Part shown: positions 14,081 to 21,432 of the stretch, piece by piece
How positions within the stretch are numbered: position 1 is the stretch's first letter
Layout: every line of letters begins with the position of its first letter
Source of the DNA: JAYZDB01 sp036338025
Lineage (GTDB): Bacteria > Planctomycetota > UBA1135 > UBA2386
DNA length: 21,432 nt
Assembly (NCBI GenBank): GCA_036338025.1
Contig: JAYZDB010000160.1
Coordinates: 1 to 21,432 of the forward strand
Reading direction: 5' to 3'
The notes under the pieces: generated by a model
Told to the model about the DNA's origin: nothing
Database searches by the model: none
What the model saw: the letters and a program-made list of their open reading frames with translations, nothing else
Made by a program: the position numbers and the translations under genes

Positions 14081-15793
14081 CTAATCATCCATGGTGACGC
14101 GCAAGACTTCCTCAAGACCGGTCTTCCCGCGTGCCACGTTGGCAAGCCCGGCAACTCGCAAGGTCACCATGCCTTCTGTTCGTGCCTTGGTCTTGATGTC
14201 CGATATGTGAGCCCGGTCGACGACCATCCGCTTGATGCCTTCGGTCATGCGCATCGTCTCCAGGAGAGCGAACCTCCCCTTGTATCCATTCGTGCAACGG
14301 TTGCATCCGACCGGCTTTTGCGGATCGAAGTCCGGATCCTCGATCTGCTCGACGCTGAATCCAACCTCGAGCAGGGCCTCCTTCGACATCTCAAGCGGTA
14401 GCTTGCAATGTGGGCACAGCACGCGAGCCAGCCGCTGGGCACAGATCAGCAGGGTCGCGCTGGACACCATGAAGGGGTCCATCCCCATGTCGAGCATGCG
14501 GGTGATCGTCGACGGCGCGTCATTGGTATGCAGCGTGCTCAACACAAGGTGCCCGGTGAGAGCCGCCTTTACCGCGATCTCCAGGGTCTCCTTGTCGCGA
14601 ATCTCGCCCAGTAGCACGACGTCCGGATCCTGTCGCAAGATCGACCGGAGAGCCCCCGCGAAGGTCATGCCGCGCTTCGGGTTCACCGGCACCTGGTTGA
14701 TGCCCTCCAAGGTGTACTCGACCGGATCCTCGACAGTAACGAGGTTGATTTCCGGTTCGGCGATGTGTCGAACCGCGGAATACAGGGTCGTGGACTTTCC
14801 GGAGCCTGTCGGACCGGTCACCAGGATCATCCCGTACGGGGCCTCGCAGGCCCACAGGTAGTCTTCCAGGCACTTTGTCTCAAACCCCAGTGACTTGATG
14901 TCAGCGACCAGATTTGACGAATCGAGAATCCGCATGACGGTCTTCTCACCCCAAACGACCGGTAGAATTGACACCCGGAAGTCGATCGCCTTGTTGCCGA
15001 GCTTCATCTGGAATTTCCCGTCCTGCGGCTTGTACTTCTCGGCGATGTCAAGCTTGGCCATGATCTTGATGCGTGAAGTGATGTTGTTCTGCATCCGCTT
15101 GGGCAGTTGCATCACCTCAGCCATCCGACCGTCCTTGCGATAACGAACAACGACACGCTTCTCGAACGGCTCGATGTGGATATCGGATACTCCAGCCTGC
15201 ACAGCGTCGACGACGATCTTGTTGACCATCTTGACTACCGGTGACGCATCGCTGTTGATGTCCGAGAGGTCGAGACCCTCGTCATCGACATCTTCGCCCT
15301 CCTTGAGTTCTACGTCGACGTCTTCGAATGAGTCCAGGATGTCGCCAACCGACTCCGCGTCAGACTTGTAGCCCTCCGAGATCGCACGCTCGATAGACTC
15401 AGTGGTGCTGATCACCGACCGGAGTTGGCAACCGGTGATGATCCTGATGTCATCGAGCTTGAGGACGTCAAACGGATTTGCGATCGCCACCGTGAGGATG
15501 TTTCCAATCCGGTCAATCGGGAAGATCTTGTAGTCACGCACCAGATCGATCGGAATTCCATCGAGCACTTCACGGTTGATCCTCAGACGGTTCAGATCAA
15601 TCGGTGGGATGTTTGCAGCACGCCCTATGTATGAGAGCAACTCGGGCTCGCTGATGACTTCCTTCTTGACCAGGACCTCGGTGAACGACGTCTTCGTCTT
15701 GACCGCCTCGTCAAGGAGTGCGCCCGCCTGCTCCTCTTCGAGCCGACCGGCCTTGACCAGGATTCCCCGGACCTTCTTGGCAAACTGAATCAT
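14081..15793 (-). CDS. pilB: PilB: T4P extension ATPase (570 aa)
   Basis: The protein is a full-length GspE/PilB-type hexameric ATPase. The N-terminal domain occupies ~1-140, followed by an acidic linker (~145-180). The catalytic core has the N2 motif SDIHIEP (203-209), Walker A GPTGSGKST (327-335), Walker B/Asp region DVVLLGEIRD (391-400) and His-box TLHTND (420-425). A four-Cys zinc site is intact: Cys460, Cys463 (CPHC), Cys497 and Cys500 (CNRC). It powers pilin assembly at the cytoplasmic face of the inner membrane. The ATG at 15793 overlaps the pilT stop in ATGA, so translation is coupled. The acidic linker is the only unusual part. PilM/N/O/P/Q genes are not in the window. Confidence 0.95.
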   Translation of the reverse strand: MIQFAKKVRGILVKAGRLEEEQAGALLDEAVKTKTSFTEVLVKKEVISEPELLSYIGRAANIPPIDLNRLRINREVLDGIPIDLVRDYKIFPIDRIGNILTVAIANPFDVLKLDDIRIITGCQLRSVISTTESIERAISEGYKSDAESVGDILDSFEDVDVELKEGEDVDDEGLDLSDINSDASPVVKMVNKIVVDAVQAGVSDIHIEPFEKRVVVRYRKDGRMAEVMQLPKRMQNNITSRIKIMAKLDIAEKYKPQDGKFQMKLGNKAIDFRVSILPVVWGEKTVMRILDSSNLVADIKSLGFETKCLEDYLWACEAPYGMILVTGPTGSGKSTTLYSAVRHIAEPEINLVTVEDPVEYTLEGINQVPVNPKRGMTFAGALRSILRQDPDVVLLGEIRDKETLEIAVKAALTGHLVLSTLHTNDAPSTITRMLDMGMDPFMVSSATLLICAQRLARVLCPHCKLPLEMSKEALLEVGFSVEQIEDPDFDPQKPVGCNRCTNGYKGRFALLETMRMTEGIKRMVVDRAHISDIKTKARTEGMVTLRVAGLANVARGKTGLEEVLRVTMDD

Positions 15794-16902
15794 CGGCGTT
15801 GCCTGGCACCTCGGCCGGAAACTCCCCTCGCGCCACCAGACTTGCGCTCGAGCAGGCGCTTCAGGTCGCCCGGATCGGTGGCGTAGGCCATGGCATCCTC
15901 GTAGCTGACCGAACCTGCACGGTAGAGTTCGTAAATCGACTGGTTCATGGTCTTCATTCCGAGGGCGCCACTGGTCTGGATGATGGATCCAATCTGGTGG
16001 GTCTTGTTGTCACGGACGAGCGCCCGAATAGCGGAATTCGCGATCATCACCTCCGATGCGAGCGACCGTCCGCGTCCCTGGATGTTGGGCAACAGTTGCT
16101 GACACAGCACGGCCTGCATGGTGAAGGACAGCATGGTGCGAATCTGCTGCTGCTGATGCGCTGGGAAGACATCGACAATGCGGTTGATAGTCTGCACCGT
16201 GTCCGACGTGTGCAGCGTGCCGAACGTCAGGTGGCCGGTCTCAGCCAGCGTCAAAGCTGCTTCGATGGTTTCGAGGTCACGCATCTCCCCGACCAATACA
16301 ACGTCCGGATCCTGTCGGAGCACGGATCGAAGTGCATTGCCAAAACCGCCGGTGTCGCCGCCAACCTCGCGCTGATTGACCAGGCACTTCTTGTTCTGGT
16401 GCAGGAACTCGATCGGATCCTCGATCGTGACGATGTGGCCCTGTTTGTGTTGGTTGATGTAGTCAACGATCGAAGCCAGGGTCGTAGACTTGCCGGAACC
16501 GGTCGAACCGGTGCAAAGCACCAACCCGCTCTTGAGGCCCGCGATCATCTGACACACGTCAACCGGGAGGCCTAGATCCTGAAAGGAATGGACCTCGAAG
16601 GGGATGAGTCGCAAAACCGCCGCGATGGTGCCGCGTTGAAGGAACGCATTCGTCCGGAACCTGCCGAGCCTGGCTACACCAAACGAAAAATCCAGCTCCT
16701 TGTTCTTCTCGAACGAGGCAATCTGATCCGCGGTCAGCACGGAGTACACAAGCTTCTTGGTAACCTCAGGTTCCAAGATGTCATGCTCGGTGTCGTAGAG
16801 CTTGCCATCGACGCGGATCTTGGGCGTCGCCCCCACCGAGATGTGTAGATCTGAACCCCCGCGCTGGACCATGAAGGTCAGGAGTTCCTCCATCGATGCC
16901 AT
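15790..16902 (-). CDS. pilT: PilT: T4P retraction ATPase (370 aa)
   Basis: The protein is a PilT-type ATPase with SDLHIS near the N-terminus, Walker A GSTGSGKST (132-140), Walker B region DVVLVGEMRD (200-209), His-box TLHTSD and the PilT C-terminal signature AIRALVRD (291-298; usually AIRNLIRE). These separate it from PilB. It drives pilus depolymerisation for twitching and DNA uptake. The last ~17 residues are a basic Gly/Arg tail (GGARGVSGRGARQRR) that seems an extra feature. The ATG at 16902 follows GAGGGAAG and is preferred to an in-frame start at 17034, whose extra 44 residues are Arg-rich and unlike PilT. It is first in the pilus gene run and overlaps pilB by four bases. Confidence 0.95.
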   Translation of the reverse strand: MASMEELLTFMVQRGGSDLHISVGATPKIRVDGKLYDTEHDILEPEVTKKLVYSVLTADQIASFEKNKELDFSFGVARLGRFRTNAFLQRGTIAAVLRLIPFEVHSFQDLGLPVDVCQMIAGLKSGLVLCTGSTGSGKSTTLASIVDYINQHKQGHIVTIEDPIEFLHQNKKCLVNQREVGGDTGGFGNALRSVLRQDPDVVLVGEMRDLETIEAALTLAETGHLTFGTLHTSDTVQTINRIVDVFPAHQQQQIRTMLSFTMQAVLCQQLLPNIQGRGRSLASEVMIANSAIRALVRDNKTHQIGSIIQTSGALGMKTMNQSIYELYRAGSVSYEDAMAYATDPGDLKRLLERKSGGARGVSGRGARQRR

Positions 16903-16965
16903 TTCGTGCTTCCCTCGTTGCCGTGTTCTGCGTGCTCGTCTGGCGATCAGCCGCCGGTCTGATAT

Positions 16966-16980
16966 CGGCCGGACCGGCCG
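16966..16980. promoter_or_regulatory. Inverted repeat in the pilT leader
   Basis: CGGCCGG and CCGGCCG flank a single A, giving seven-base arms. A partly overlapping CCGGTC/GACCGG pair adds to the symmetry. It lies ~64-78 bases before the pilT ATG, just downstream of a possible -12 element. It may be an operator or a leader hairpin. GC-rich DNA makes such repeats fairly common. Confidence 0.25.
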
Positions 16981-16998
16981 GTGAGATTGAGCAATCCG

Positions 16999-17013
16999 GC
17001 AAATACCCCACCA
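16999..17013 (-). promoter_or_regulatory. Possible sigma54 (-24/-12) promoter for the pil operon
   Basis: On the minus strand TGGTGGGGTATTTGC has the GG-N10-GC core, with TGG, G7 and TTGC matching the sigma54 consensus TGGCACG-N4-TTGC. Transcription would start about 85 bases before the pilT ATG, after the terminator-like hairpin at 17043. Sigma54 control of pilin genes is known in other bacteria, but no activator site was identified here. Confidence 0.3.
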
Positions 17014-17042
17014 CCGACATTTCGCGCGTCGCATCGACGAAA

Positions 17043-17072
17043 CCAGCCCAGGGCTACTTACCCACGGGCTGG
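17043..17072 (-). terminator. Possible terminator after the EF-G paralogue
   Basis: CCAGCCC and GGGCTGG form a seven-pair, all-matched GC-rich stem with a 16-base loop, followed on the transcript by UUUCGUC. It begins 54 bases after the stop codon at 17127 and lies upstream of the pilT leader. The U-run is short, so efficiency is doubtful. Confidence 0.4.
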
Positions 17073-17126
17073 CGACTACGCCGAGAACCTACTCCCTGGA
17101 GCGGACCTGGCGGGTGTTGGCGGTGA

Positions 17127-19151
17127 CTAGGAGTCTTCCTGCGACTTCTTGTAGGCCTTCACGATCTCAGACTGCAGGTTGCCCGGGACAACCTCATAAT
17201 GAGACTGCGACATGTGGAATGTGCCCTCACCCGCAGTGATGGAACGCAATTGTGTCGAATAATCCTGCATCTCCTTGAGCGGCACCTGGGCCGAGATGTG
17301 CTGGATGCCATCCTTGATCTCCATCCCAGACATTCGACCACGCTGGCTGGACAAGTTGCCCGCCACGTCACCGGTGAAGCGATCCGGCACCTGGATCACG
17401 ACATCCATGATCGGTTCCAGCAGGACCGGCTTGGCCTTCCCAAAACCATCGAGGAATCCTCGCTGGCCTGCCAATTGGAACGAAAGCTGGTCAGAGTCCA
17501 CCGGATGGAACTTCCCGTCGTAGAGTTCCGCCTTGCAGTCGACAACCGGGAAACCGGCGATCCCGCCACTCTGCATGAACTTGCGGACCCCCTTCTCGAC
17601 CTCCGGAATGAAGTTGCGCGGGATCGAACCGCCGACAACTGCGTCGACGAACTCAAAGCCTTCTCCGCGTTGTCGGGCCGCCACCCGCATATAGACCTCG
17701 GCAAACTGGCCGCGACCACCGGACTGCTTCTTGTGACGATGATGGCCCTCGGCAGAACCGGTAATCGTCTCCCGGTACGGGATCTTGGGGGTCGCGGTCG
17801 TGGTACCGACGCCAAACCGTCGCAACAAGCGAGCGAGTTGCAGGTCGAGGTGCAAGGGACTCAAACCCGAGACCAACAACTCGGCGGTCTCCGGATGACG
17901 CGCATTCAGGAAGGTCGGGTCCTCCGAACTCAGGCGTTCGAGAGCATCCGAGATCTTCTGTTCGTCGCCGCGGGCCGCCGGCATGACCGCCAGGGAACAG
18001 GATGACATCGGGAACTCCGGCGGCGCCATTTTCAGTGGCTCGGAGTCACTGGAAGCCGTGTCCCACAGGTGTAGTTCGTCGACCCGCGTAACGGCGAAGA
18101 TGTCCCCAGCGACGACCTGGGAGACTGTCTCGGTCTTCTCGCCGGACAGACCAAGCAGGCCTCCGATCTTGTCAGTCTGATCGCGACGCACATTGTACAG
18201 GCCCTGACCGGCCTTGAGCGTGCCTCTAAAGGCCCGCATGTAGACGATCTTGCCGACGTGCTTGTCCACTACGACCTTGAACGCCTGGGCGAGGAAGTTG
18301 CCGGACTCGTCGGGGGACACCAACTCGCCAAAGGAGTCGGAGTCGGGTTTGGCTGCGCCGCGGGGACCGAAGGTGACGGGCGAAGGCAGGTCCTTCTTGA
18401 TCAAGGCCAGCAGCTTGTTGAGACCCTTCTCCTTGGGCGCGCACACGGTGAACAACGGCACGAGAGTGCCTTTCACGATCGCGAGCGGGAAGTTCTTCTC
18501 AAGATCCTCTGACGAGATCTCGCCGTTCTCAAGATAGGACTCGAGAAGGTCGTCATCCGCCTCGGCGACGCGCTCTTCCAACTGCTCACGGTAAATCGAC
18601 GCGTTCGGACCATCACCCGCGAGAACATCGTGGACTCCCTTGAAGGCGGCTCCATCTCCATCGGGATACGTCATCGGAACCACCACGTTGCCGAACACCT
18701 CCTGAAGTTCACTCAGGGTATTCTCGAAGTTGGCGTTCTCGCCGTCGGGATGGGTCACGACGATGGCCCGGCCAAGGTTCGCGCGTTCAGCCGCCTTCCA
18801 GAGGGATCGCGCGTGGAACGACACTCCACCGGTCGCGCTGACGCAGAGGATGCCAGTTTCCACGACCGACAACGAACTGATGGTGTCGGCGACGAAGTCC
18901 GCGTGACCCGGCGTATCGATGATGTTGAGACGCACGTCATCGATGGGAAACTCGAACAGATGGGAGGTCAGGGTGTGCTTCTTTTCCTTCTCCTCTGGCT
19001 CCGTGTCACTGATGCTCGTCTCGTCGGCAGAGTCTCCATGACGGCTCGATGTCTTGGTGGTGTACGCGAGAGCATCGATAATGGAAGTCTTGCCGCTGCT
19101 GCCGTGGCCGAAGAGGGCAATGTTCCGCAGATCGCTGACATGGTGAGACAT
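17127..19151 (-). CDS. fusA: EF-G-like translational GTPase paralogue with altered G4 motif (674 aa)
   Basis: The domain order is that of EF-G: GTPase domain with P-loop GHGSSGKT (15-22), G3 DTPGH (79-83), domain II after ~280, domain III/IV with SGGRGQFAEVYMRV, and domain V with EPIMDVVIQVP and RGRMSGME. The length is near the family's ~690. The fit is to the EF-G2/FusA2-like branch rather than the str-operon elongation factor. The G4 guanine-recognition motif NKxD reads THPD (133-136), so only Asp remains. The alignment is secure through the following GENANF, matching the ENADF typical of the family. The ATG at 19151 has GGAG about six bases upstream. It is flanked by terminator-like hairpins, so it is probably its own unit. 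Exact role (translocation, recycling or stress) is unknown. Confidence 0.85.
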   Translation of the reverse strand: MSHHVSDLRNIALFGHGSSGKTSIIDALAYTTKTSSRHGDSADETSISDTEPEEKEKKHTLTSHLFEFPIDDVRLNIIDTPGHADFVADTISSLSVVETGILCVSATGGVSFHARSLWKAAERANLGRAIVVTHPDGENANFENTLSELQEVFGNVVVPMTYPDGDGAAFKGVHDVLAGDGPNASIYREQLEERVAEADDDLLESYLENGEISSEDLEKNFPLAIVKGTLVPLFTVCAPKEKGLNKLLALIKKDLPSPVTFGPRGAAKPDSDSFGELVSPDESGNFLAQAFKVVVDKHVGKIVYMRAFRGTLKAGQGLYNVRRDQTDKIGGLLGLSGEKTETVSQVVAGDIFAVTRVDELHLWDTASSDSEPLKMAPPEFPMSSCSLAVMPAARGDEQKISDALERLSSEDPTFLNARHPETAELLVSGLSPLHLDLQLARLLRRFGVGTTTATPKIPYRETITGSAEGHHRHKKQSGGRGQFAEVYMRVAARQRGEGFEFVDAVVGGSIPRNFIPEVEKGVRKFMQSGGIAGFPVVDCKAELYDGKFHPVDSDQLSFQLAGQRGFLDGFGKAKPVLLEPIMDVVIQVPDRFTGDVAGNLSSQRGRMSGMEIKDGIQHISAQVPLKEMQDYSTQLRSITAGEGTFHMSQSHYEVVPGNLQSEIVKAYKKSQEDS

Positions 19152-19224
19152 AAAATACTCCGAGGGAGGGATTTACCGGCCGCATCCAGACGGGATCGCA
19201 GCCGTGCAGGCAAGTGGGTCCCCG

Positions 19225-19252
19225 ATTATAGGAAGCCGCCCCCCGACACCAA
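19225..19252 (-). promoter_or_regulatory. Likely sigma70 promoter of the EF-G paralogue
   Basis: A perfect TATAAT -10 (19225-19230) and a TTGGTG -35 (19247-19252, TTG conserved) are separated by 16 bases. Transcription would begin near 19218, giving a ~67-base leader with GGAG before the ATG at 19151. The -35 and spacer lie within the 3' arm of the upstream hairpin. Confidence 0.55.
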
Positions 19253-19277
19253 GGATCACGTTGGTATCGGGGGCAGC
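19235..19277 (-). terminator. Strong hairpin terminator after the OmpA-family gene
   Basis: GCTGCCCCCGATACCAA pairs with TTGGTGTCGGGGGGCGGC: 17 base pairs, two of them G-U, with one bulged G and an eight-base loop. It lies 44 bases after the ompA-like stop. Only TT and then CCTATAAT follow, so the U-run is poor, but the stem is the strongest in the window. Confidence 0.6.
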
Positions 19278-19321
19278 TTTCCCGCCCTCACATCAGCCTC
19301 ATGCCCCTACGAGTGCAGAGC

Positions 19322-19996
19322 CTACAAACCGCCTGTAACGACGATTTCGACCCGGCGGTTGGCCGCCTTGGCTATCTTGGAGGCCCCGTCCTCAATCGGC
19401 CTGTGTGGCCCGAATCCGGCCACCACGACCATGGATTCTTCGACCCCACACTTGTCGATGAGATACTGCGCCACCACATCCGCTCGTTCGACGGACAGAT
19501 GGCGGTTGTGGCGGTAGAGCTTCTTGGTGCGCTTGAGCGGATCTGTGTCCGTGTGGCCCGCCACGACGATCTGCCGGCCGGGGAAGTCCCGCTTCAGGAC
19601 GCCTGCCACACTTTGGAGGATTCCACCCGCCGAGTTCTTGAGGCGGGTGCTGCCGGCACCAAACGTCACCTGGTTGTTGATTCCCAAGGAGATGCGGTTG
19701 CCAGAGACGCGCACATCGACACCGGGCAGTTCCTCGCGGAGCTTGTCGATGCCCGAATCTGCGCTCGGCTCGGGTTTCTGTGCCAGCTGGGACTCAAGAG
19801 TGGTGATCCGCTGTTGGTCACCGAGCGCACGGGACTCGAGATCCCGGTTGGTGGCCGCGAGCTCTGAATTCTGCATGTTCAGATCTCGGATCTTCAGGTC
19901 CCGTTCTTCGAGTAACTGCTGGTAGGTGGCAGTGCAACTCGCTAGCGAGGCCATAGAGACAAGGACTACAAAAAGTTGAATCGCTTTGGATTTCAT
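19322..19996 (-). CDS. OmpA-family peptidoglycan-binding lipoprotein with coiled coil (224 aa)
   Basis: The signal peptide ends in lipobox LASC (Cys21). Residues ~24-75 are a heptad-rich coiled coil (LLEERDLKIRDLNMQNSELA). The C-terminal ~105-221 is an OmpA/MotB-type domain with VTFGAGSTRLK, VAGHTDTDPL (Asp150), NRHLSVERADVVAQYLI and the ANRRVEIVV end that carries the peptidoglycan-binding Arg. It probably sits in the outer membrane or periplasm and ties the envelope to peptidoglycan. ATG 19996 is fixed by a near-perfect AGGAGG five bases upstream. It follows the prepilin peptidase by 19 bases, so the two are an operon. A link to pilus anchoring is possible but inferred. Pal-like in size, though without tol genes nearby. 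Confidence 0.9.
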   Translation of the reverse strand: MKSKAIQLFVVLVSMASLASCTATYQQLLEERDLKIRDLNMQNSELAATNRDLESRALGDQQRITTLESQLAQKPEPSADSGIDKLREELPGVDVRVSGNRISLGINNQVTFGAGSTRLKNSAGGILQSVAGVLKRDFPGRQIVVAGHTDTDPLKRTKKLYRHNRHLSVERADVVAQYLIDKCGVEESMVVVAGFGPHRPIEDGASKIAKAANRRVEIVVTGGL

Positions 19997-20015
19997 GGAT
20001 CCCTCCTGGGGGGGG

Positions 20016-20945
20016 TTACTTCCTACGTGCACGACGGATGAGAAGGAAAAGGCAAGCCAGACACAGCACCACGATCCCGATGAGGATCGTCGGGGAAAGT
20101 TGCAACTGCACTTGCCAGGCAGGCCAGGTCACCGTGATGAAGTTCACGATTTCCGGGCGAAAGAAGAAGGTGAGGACCGCGCCGACGGCGAGGAACGGAC
20201 CAAAGAAGATCTGTGCCTGCTTGGTGATCGATTGGTGCACCACACCGTAGATCGCGCCGAAGATGCTGCCGAGGAAGAACGTGAGCACGGCTCCGTCCCA
20301 TCCCACGAATACCCCGATCGCACCCATGAACTTGACGTCGCCGAATCCCATCGCCTCGCGCCGAAAGAGATAGCTGGCTACACGCCGGATGGTATCGGTC
20401 AGCAGCAGACCCGTTCCAAGTCCGAGCAGACCGCGGAGCAGGCTGCCGAACCAATCCGCCGGATCGACCGGATGGAGAGGAACGAGCACCGCTCCCAACA
20501 GACCCACTACCATTGTCGGCTTGGTCAGCACATCGGGGAGGATCCGGTGGTCGATATCGATGAAGGTACAGGCGATCATCACTGCCAGAAACCAGACACC
20601 GAACCCGAACAGCAGCACTAGACCCGGGATCGACAGAGACTCTTCCGATGGGTAGGTCCATAGGAACAGGCCACCGACCAACACCGCTGTCAGAGCTTCG
20701 ACCAGCGGGTACCGCGCGCTGATGGGATTGCCACAGCACCGCCCCTTGCCGCGCAGCAGCAACAGCCAACTCACGATCGGGATGTTGTCGAACCAGGCAA
20801 TCGGCTCGCCACATTTCGGGCAGCGGCTGCGCTGACCGCCCTTGAAGAAGGTCCCAGCAGGCACACGGAAGATCACCACGTTGAGAAACGACCCAACGCA
20901 CACCCCTAGCAGAATCGCCCCCACCAGGAATAGCGTATGCACCAT
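20016..20945 (-). CDS. pilD: Prepilin peptidase/methylase, PilD/GspO family (309 aa)
   Basis: The protein is polytopic with about eight membrane segments. Both catalytic aspartates of this aspartyl protease family are present: FIDIDH (~127-132) and GFGDVK (~200-205). An N-terminal methylase domain begins GSFLNVVIFRVPAG and includes CPKCGEPIAW, a zinc-site half. The partner half normally reads CxxC but here is GRCCGNPIS, so the first Cys is displaced. It cleaves and N-methylates prepilins such as the one at 11078. ATG 20945 precedes GTG at the next codon. It is followed after 19 bases by the OmpA-like gene, with a C8 tract just past its TAA. A 339-codon frame overlapping it on the same strand is a shadow. 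Confidence 0.93.
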   Translation of the reverse strand: MVHTLFLVGAILLGVCVGSFLNVVIFRVPAGTFFKGGQRSRCPKCGEPIAWFDNIPIVSWLLLLRGKGRCCGNPISARYPLVEALTAVLVGGLFLWTYPSEESLSIPGLVLLFGFGVWFLAVMIACTFIDIDHRILPDVLTKPTMVVGLLGAVLVPLHPVDPADWFGSLLRGLLGLGTGLLLTDTIRRVASYLFRREAMGFGDVKFMGAIGVFVGWDGAVLTFFLGSIFGAIYGVVHQSITKQAQIFFGPFLAVGAVLTFFFRPEIVNFITVTWPAWQVQLQLSPTILIGIVVLCLACLFLLIRRARRK

Positions 20946-21081
20946 TCGTGACTATCGCCCTATCGAGCACCCCACCACTTGCCGTTGACCCGGCACCTTG
21001 AAAAACCTCCGCGGCACTGACCAGCCACAGCCGAGCCGGCATCGTAGCGGCTCAGGTCACCCAGGTCCAGGACAGCCAGAA

Positions 21082-21432
21082 TCAGCGCTGAGCCAAGATC
21101 ACCAGGGATTGCACCGACGGCAGCGGCTTGCCCTCGATCAACTTGGCCTTCAGCAAGAACCGAACGTGGCTGTTGCGACCCACTTCAACCCCGGACCGGA
21201 GGGGCAACTTGCGCGGCTCTCGCAAGCTGGCCGCATCGATGTAGGGGATGGTCGGATCCGTTGGATCGGGCGGTGCAACCTGCAGGTAGATCTCCAGGGC
21301 ACCTTCGAGTTTCTGGAATCGGGCGTCGATCCGCCCCATGAAGTCCACCGGCAGGGCCAGCCAGGGCGTCCAGGCGGCGGCCTCGGCGCGGTGCACCCCT
21401 GGTGGGAGGCCCGTCGTAGCTGTAAATCGGAC
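21082..21432 (-). CDS. C-terminal end of unrecognised protein, 5' end outside window
   Basis: The frame is open from the right edge to TGA 21082-21084, giving 116 visible residues; no start is needed because the gene enters from outside. It reads TATTGLPPG at the edge, then WTPWLALPVDFMGRIDARFQ, a Pro-rich loop (APPDPTDPTIPYIDAA) and ends SVQSLVILAQR. Alternating hydrophobic stretches suggest beta structure, and the content fits an envelope protein, but I recognise no family. A GTG at 21396 is inside the frame and need not be the start. The gene lies 136 bases upstream of pilD on the same strand; that gap holds no clear promoter or terminator. Confidence 0.6.
   Translation of the reverse strand, partial: VRFTATTGLPPGVHRAEAAAWTPWLALPVDFMGRIDARFQKLEGALEIYLQVAPPDPTDPTIPYIDAASLREPRKLPLRSGVEVGRNSHVRFLLKAKLIEGKPLPSVQSLVILAQR

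Noticed and set aside
14232..14861. Plus-strand 209-codon frame antisense to pilB
   Set aside because: Shadow of pilB, which has complete ATPase and zinc motifs.
15799..16575. Plus-strand 258-codon frame antisense to pilT
   Set aside because: Shadow of the well-supported pilT gene; no family resemblance.
17199..18005. Plus-strand 268-codon frame antisense to the EF-G gene
   Set aside because: Shadow created by GC-rich codon bias on the opposite strand.
18630..19517. Plus-strand 295-codon frame running across the EF-G 5' end, the gap and the OmpA-like 3' end
   Set aside because: Covers two well-supported minus-strand genes and a terminator; composition is unlike a protein.
20023..21042. Same-strand 339-codon frame overlapping pilD
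   Set aside because: Out of frame with pilD, which has family motifs and catalytic residues; the alternative is an Arg/Ser-rich shadow.
20960..21169. Minus-strand frame reading ALILAVLDLGDLSRYDAG and ending GKWWGAR, overlapping the right-edge gene in another frame
   Set aside because: Looks protein-like and could mean a frameshifted C-terminus, but has no start codon and the other frame ends naturally; kept only as a point to check with orthologues.

Overview
The window is GC-rich, densely coding bacterial chromosome from a Gram-negative-type (diderm) organism. The evidence is two lipoprotein signals on large secreted proteins, an OmpA-type peptidoglycan-binding lipoprotein, and a type IV pilus (T4P) locus. 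Long Big_5/SbsA-like Ig domains fused to poly-glycine regions, together with the pilin style, suggest a Planctomycetota-like or similarly deep lineage. That placement is inferred from protein style only and is weak. No tRNA, rRNA, CRISPR array, transposase or integrase was seen, and nothing looks recently acquired.

Layout. (1) 1-4607, minus strand: two tandem paralogous surface lipoproteins sharing a Cys motif, Ig-like domains and Gly-rich regions; the second runs off the left edge. (2) 4608-5007: divergent intergenic region. (3) 5008-6796, plus strand: a membrane-anchored helical-repeat (HEAT-like) gene split by an in-frame TAG, then a TatD-family metal-dependent hydrolase. (4) 6793-11035, minus strand: a polyprenyl-phosphate-sugar-synthase-like GT2, a GT4 glycosyltransferase and a TMTC/GT-C-like membrane glycosyltransferase, overlapping one another by 1-4 bases. 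(5) 11078-16902, minus strand: PilT, PilB, PilC, an anchored TPR protein and a major-pilin-like protein, in transcription order. (6) 17127-19151: an EF-G paralogue with a degenerate guanine-recognition motif. (7) 19322-20945: prepilin peptidase followed by an OmpA-family lipoprotein. (8) 21082-21432: the C-terminal end of an unrecognised protein cut by the right edge.

How it fits together. From about 16902 down to 6793 the genes lie on one strand with overlaps or short gaps, so they could form one long transcript: retraction ATPase, extension ATPase, platform protein, TPR protein, pilin, then a three-gene glycosylation cassette. The upstream prepilin peptidase would process the pilin. The most attractive hypothesis is that the GT2 makes a lipid-linked sugar and the GT-C protein transfers it to the pilin or another exported protein outside the cytoplasmic membrane. 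The other main points are the tandem Cys-motif/poly-Gly lipoproteins, the internal amber codon, the altered G4 motif of the EF-G paralogue, and a terminator hairpin that overlaps the likely EF-G promoter.
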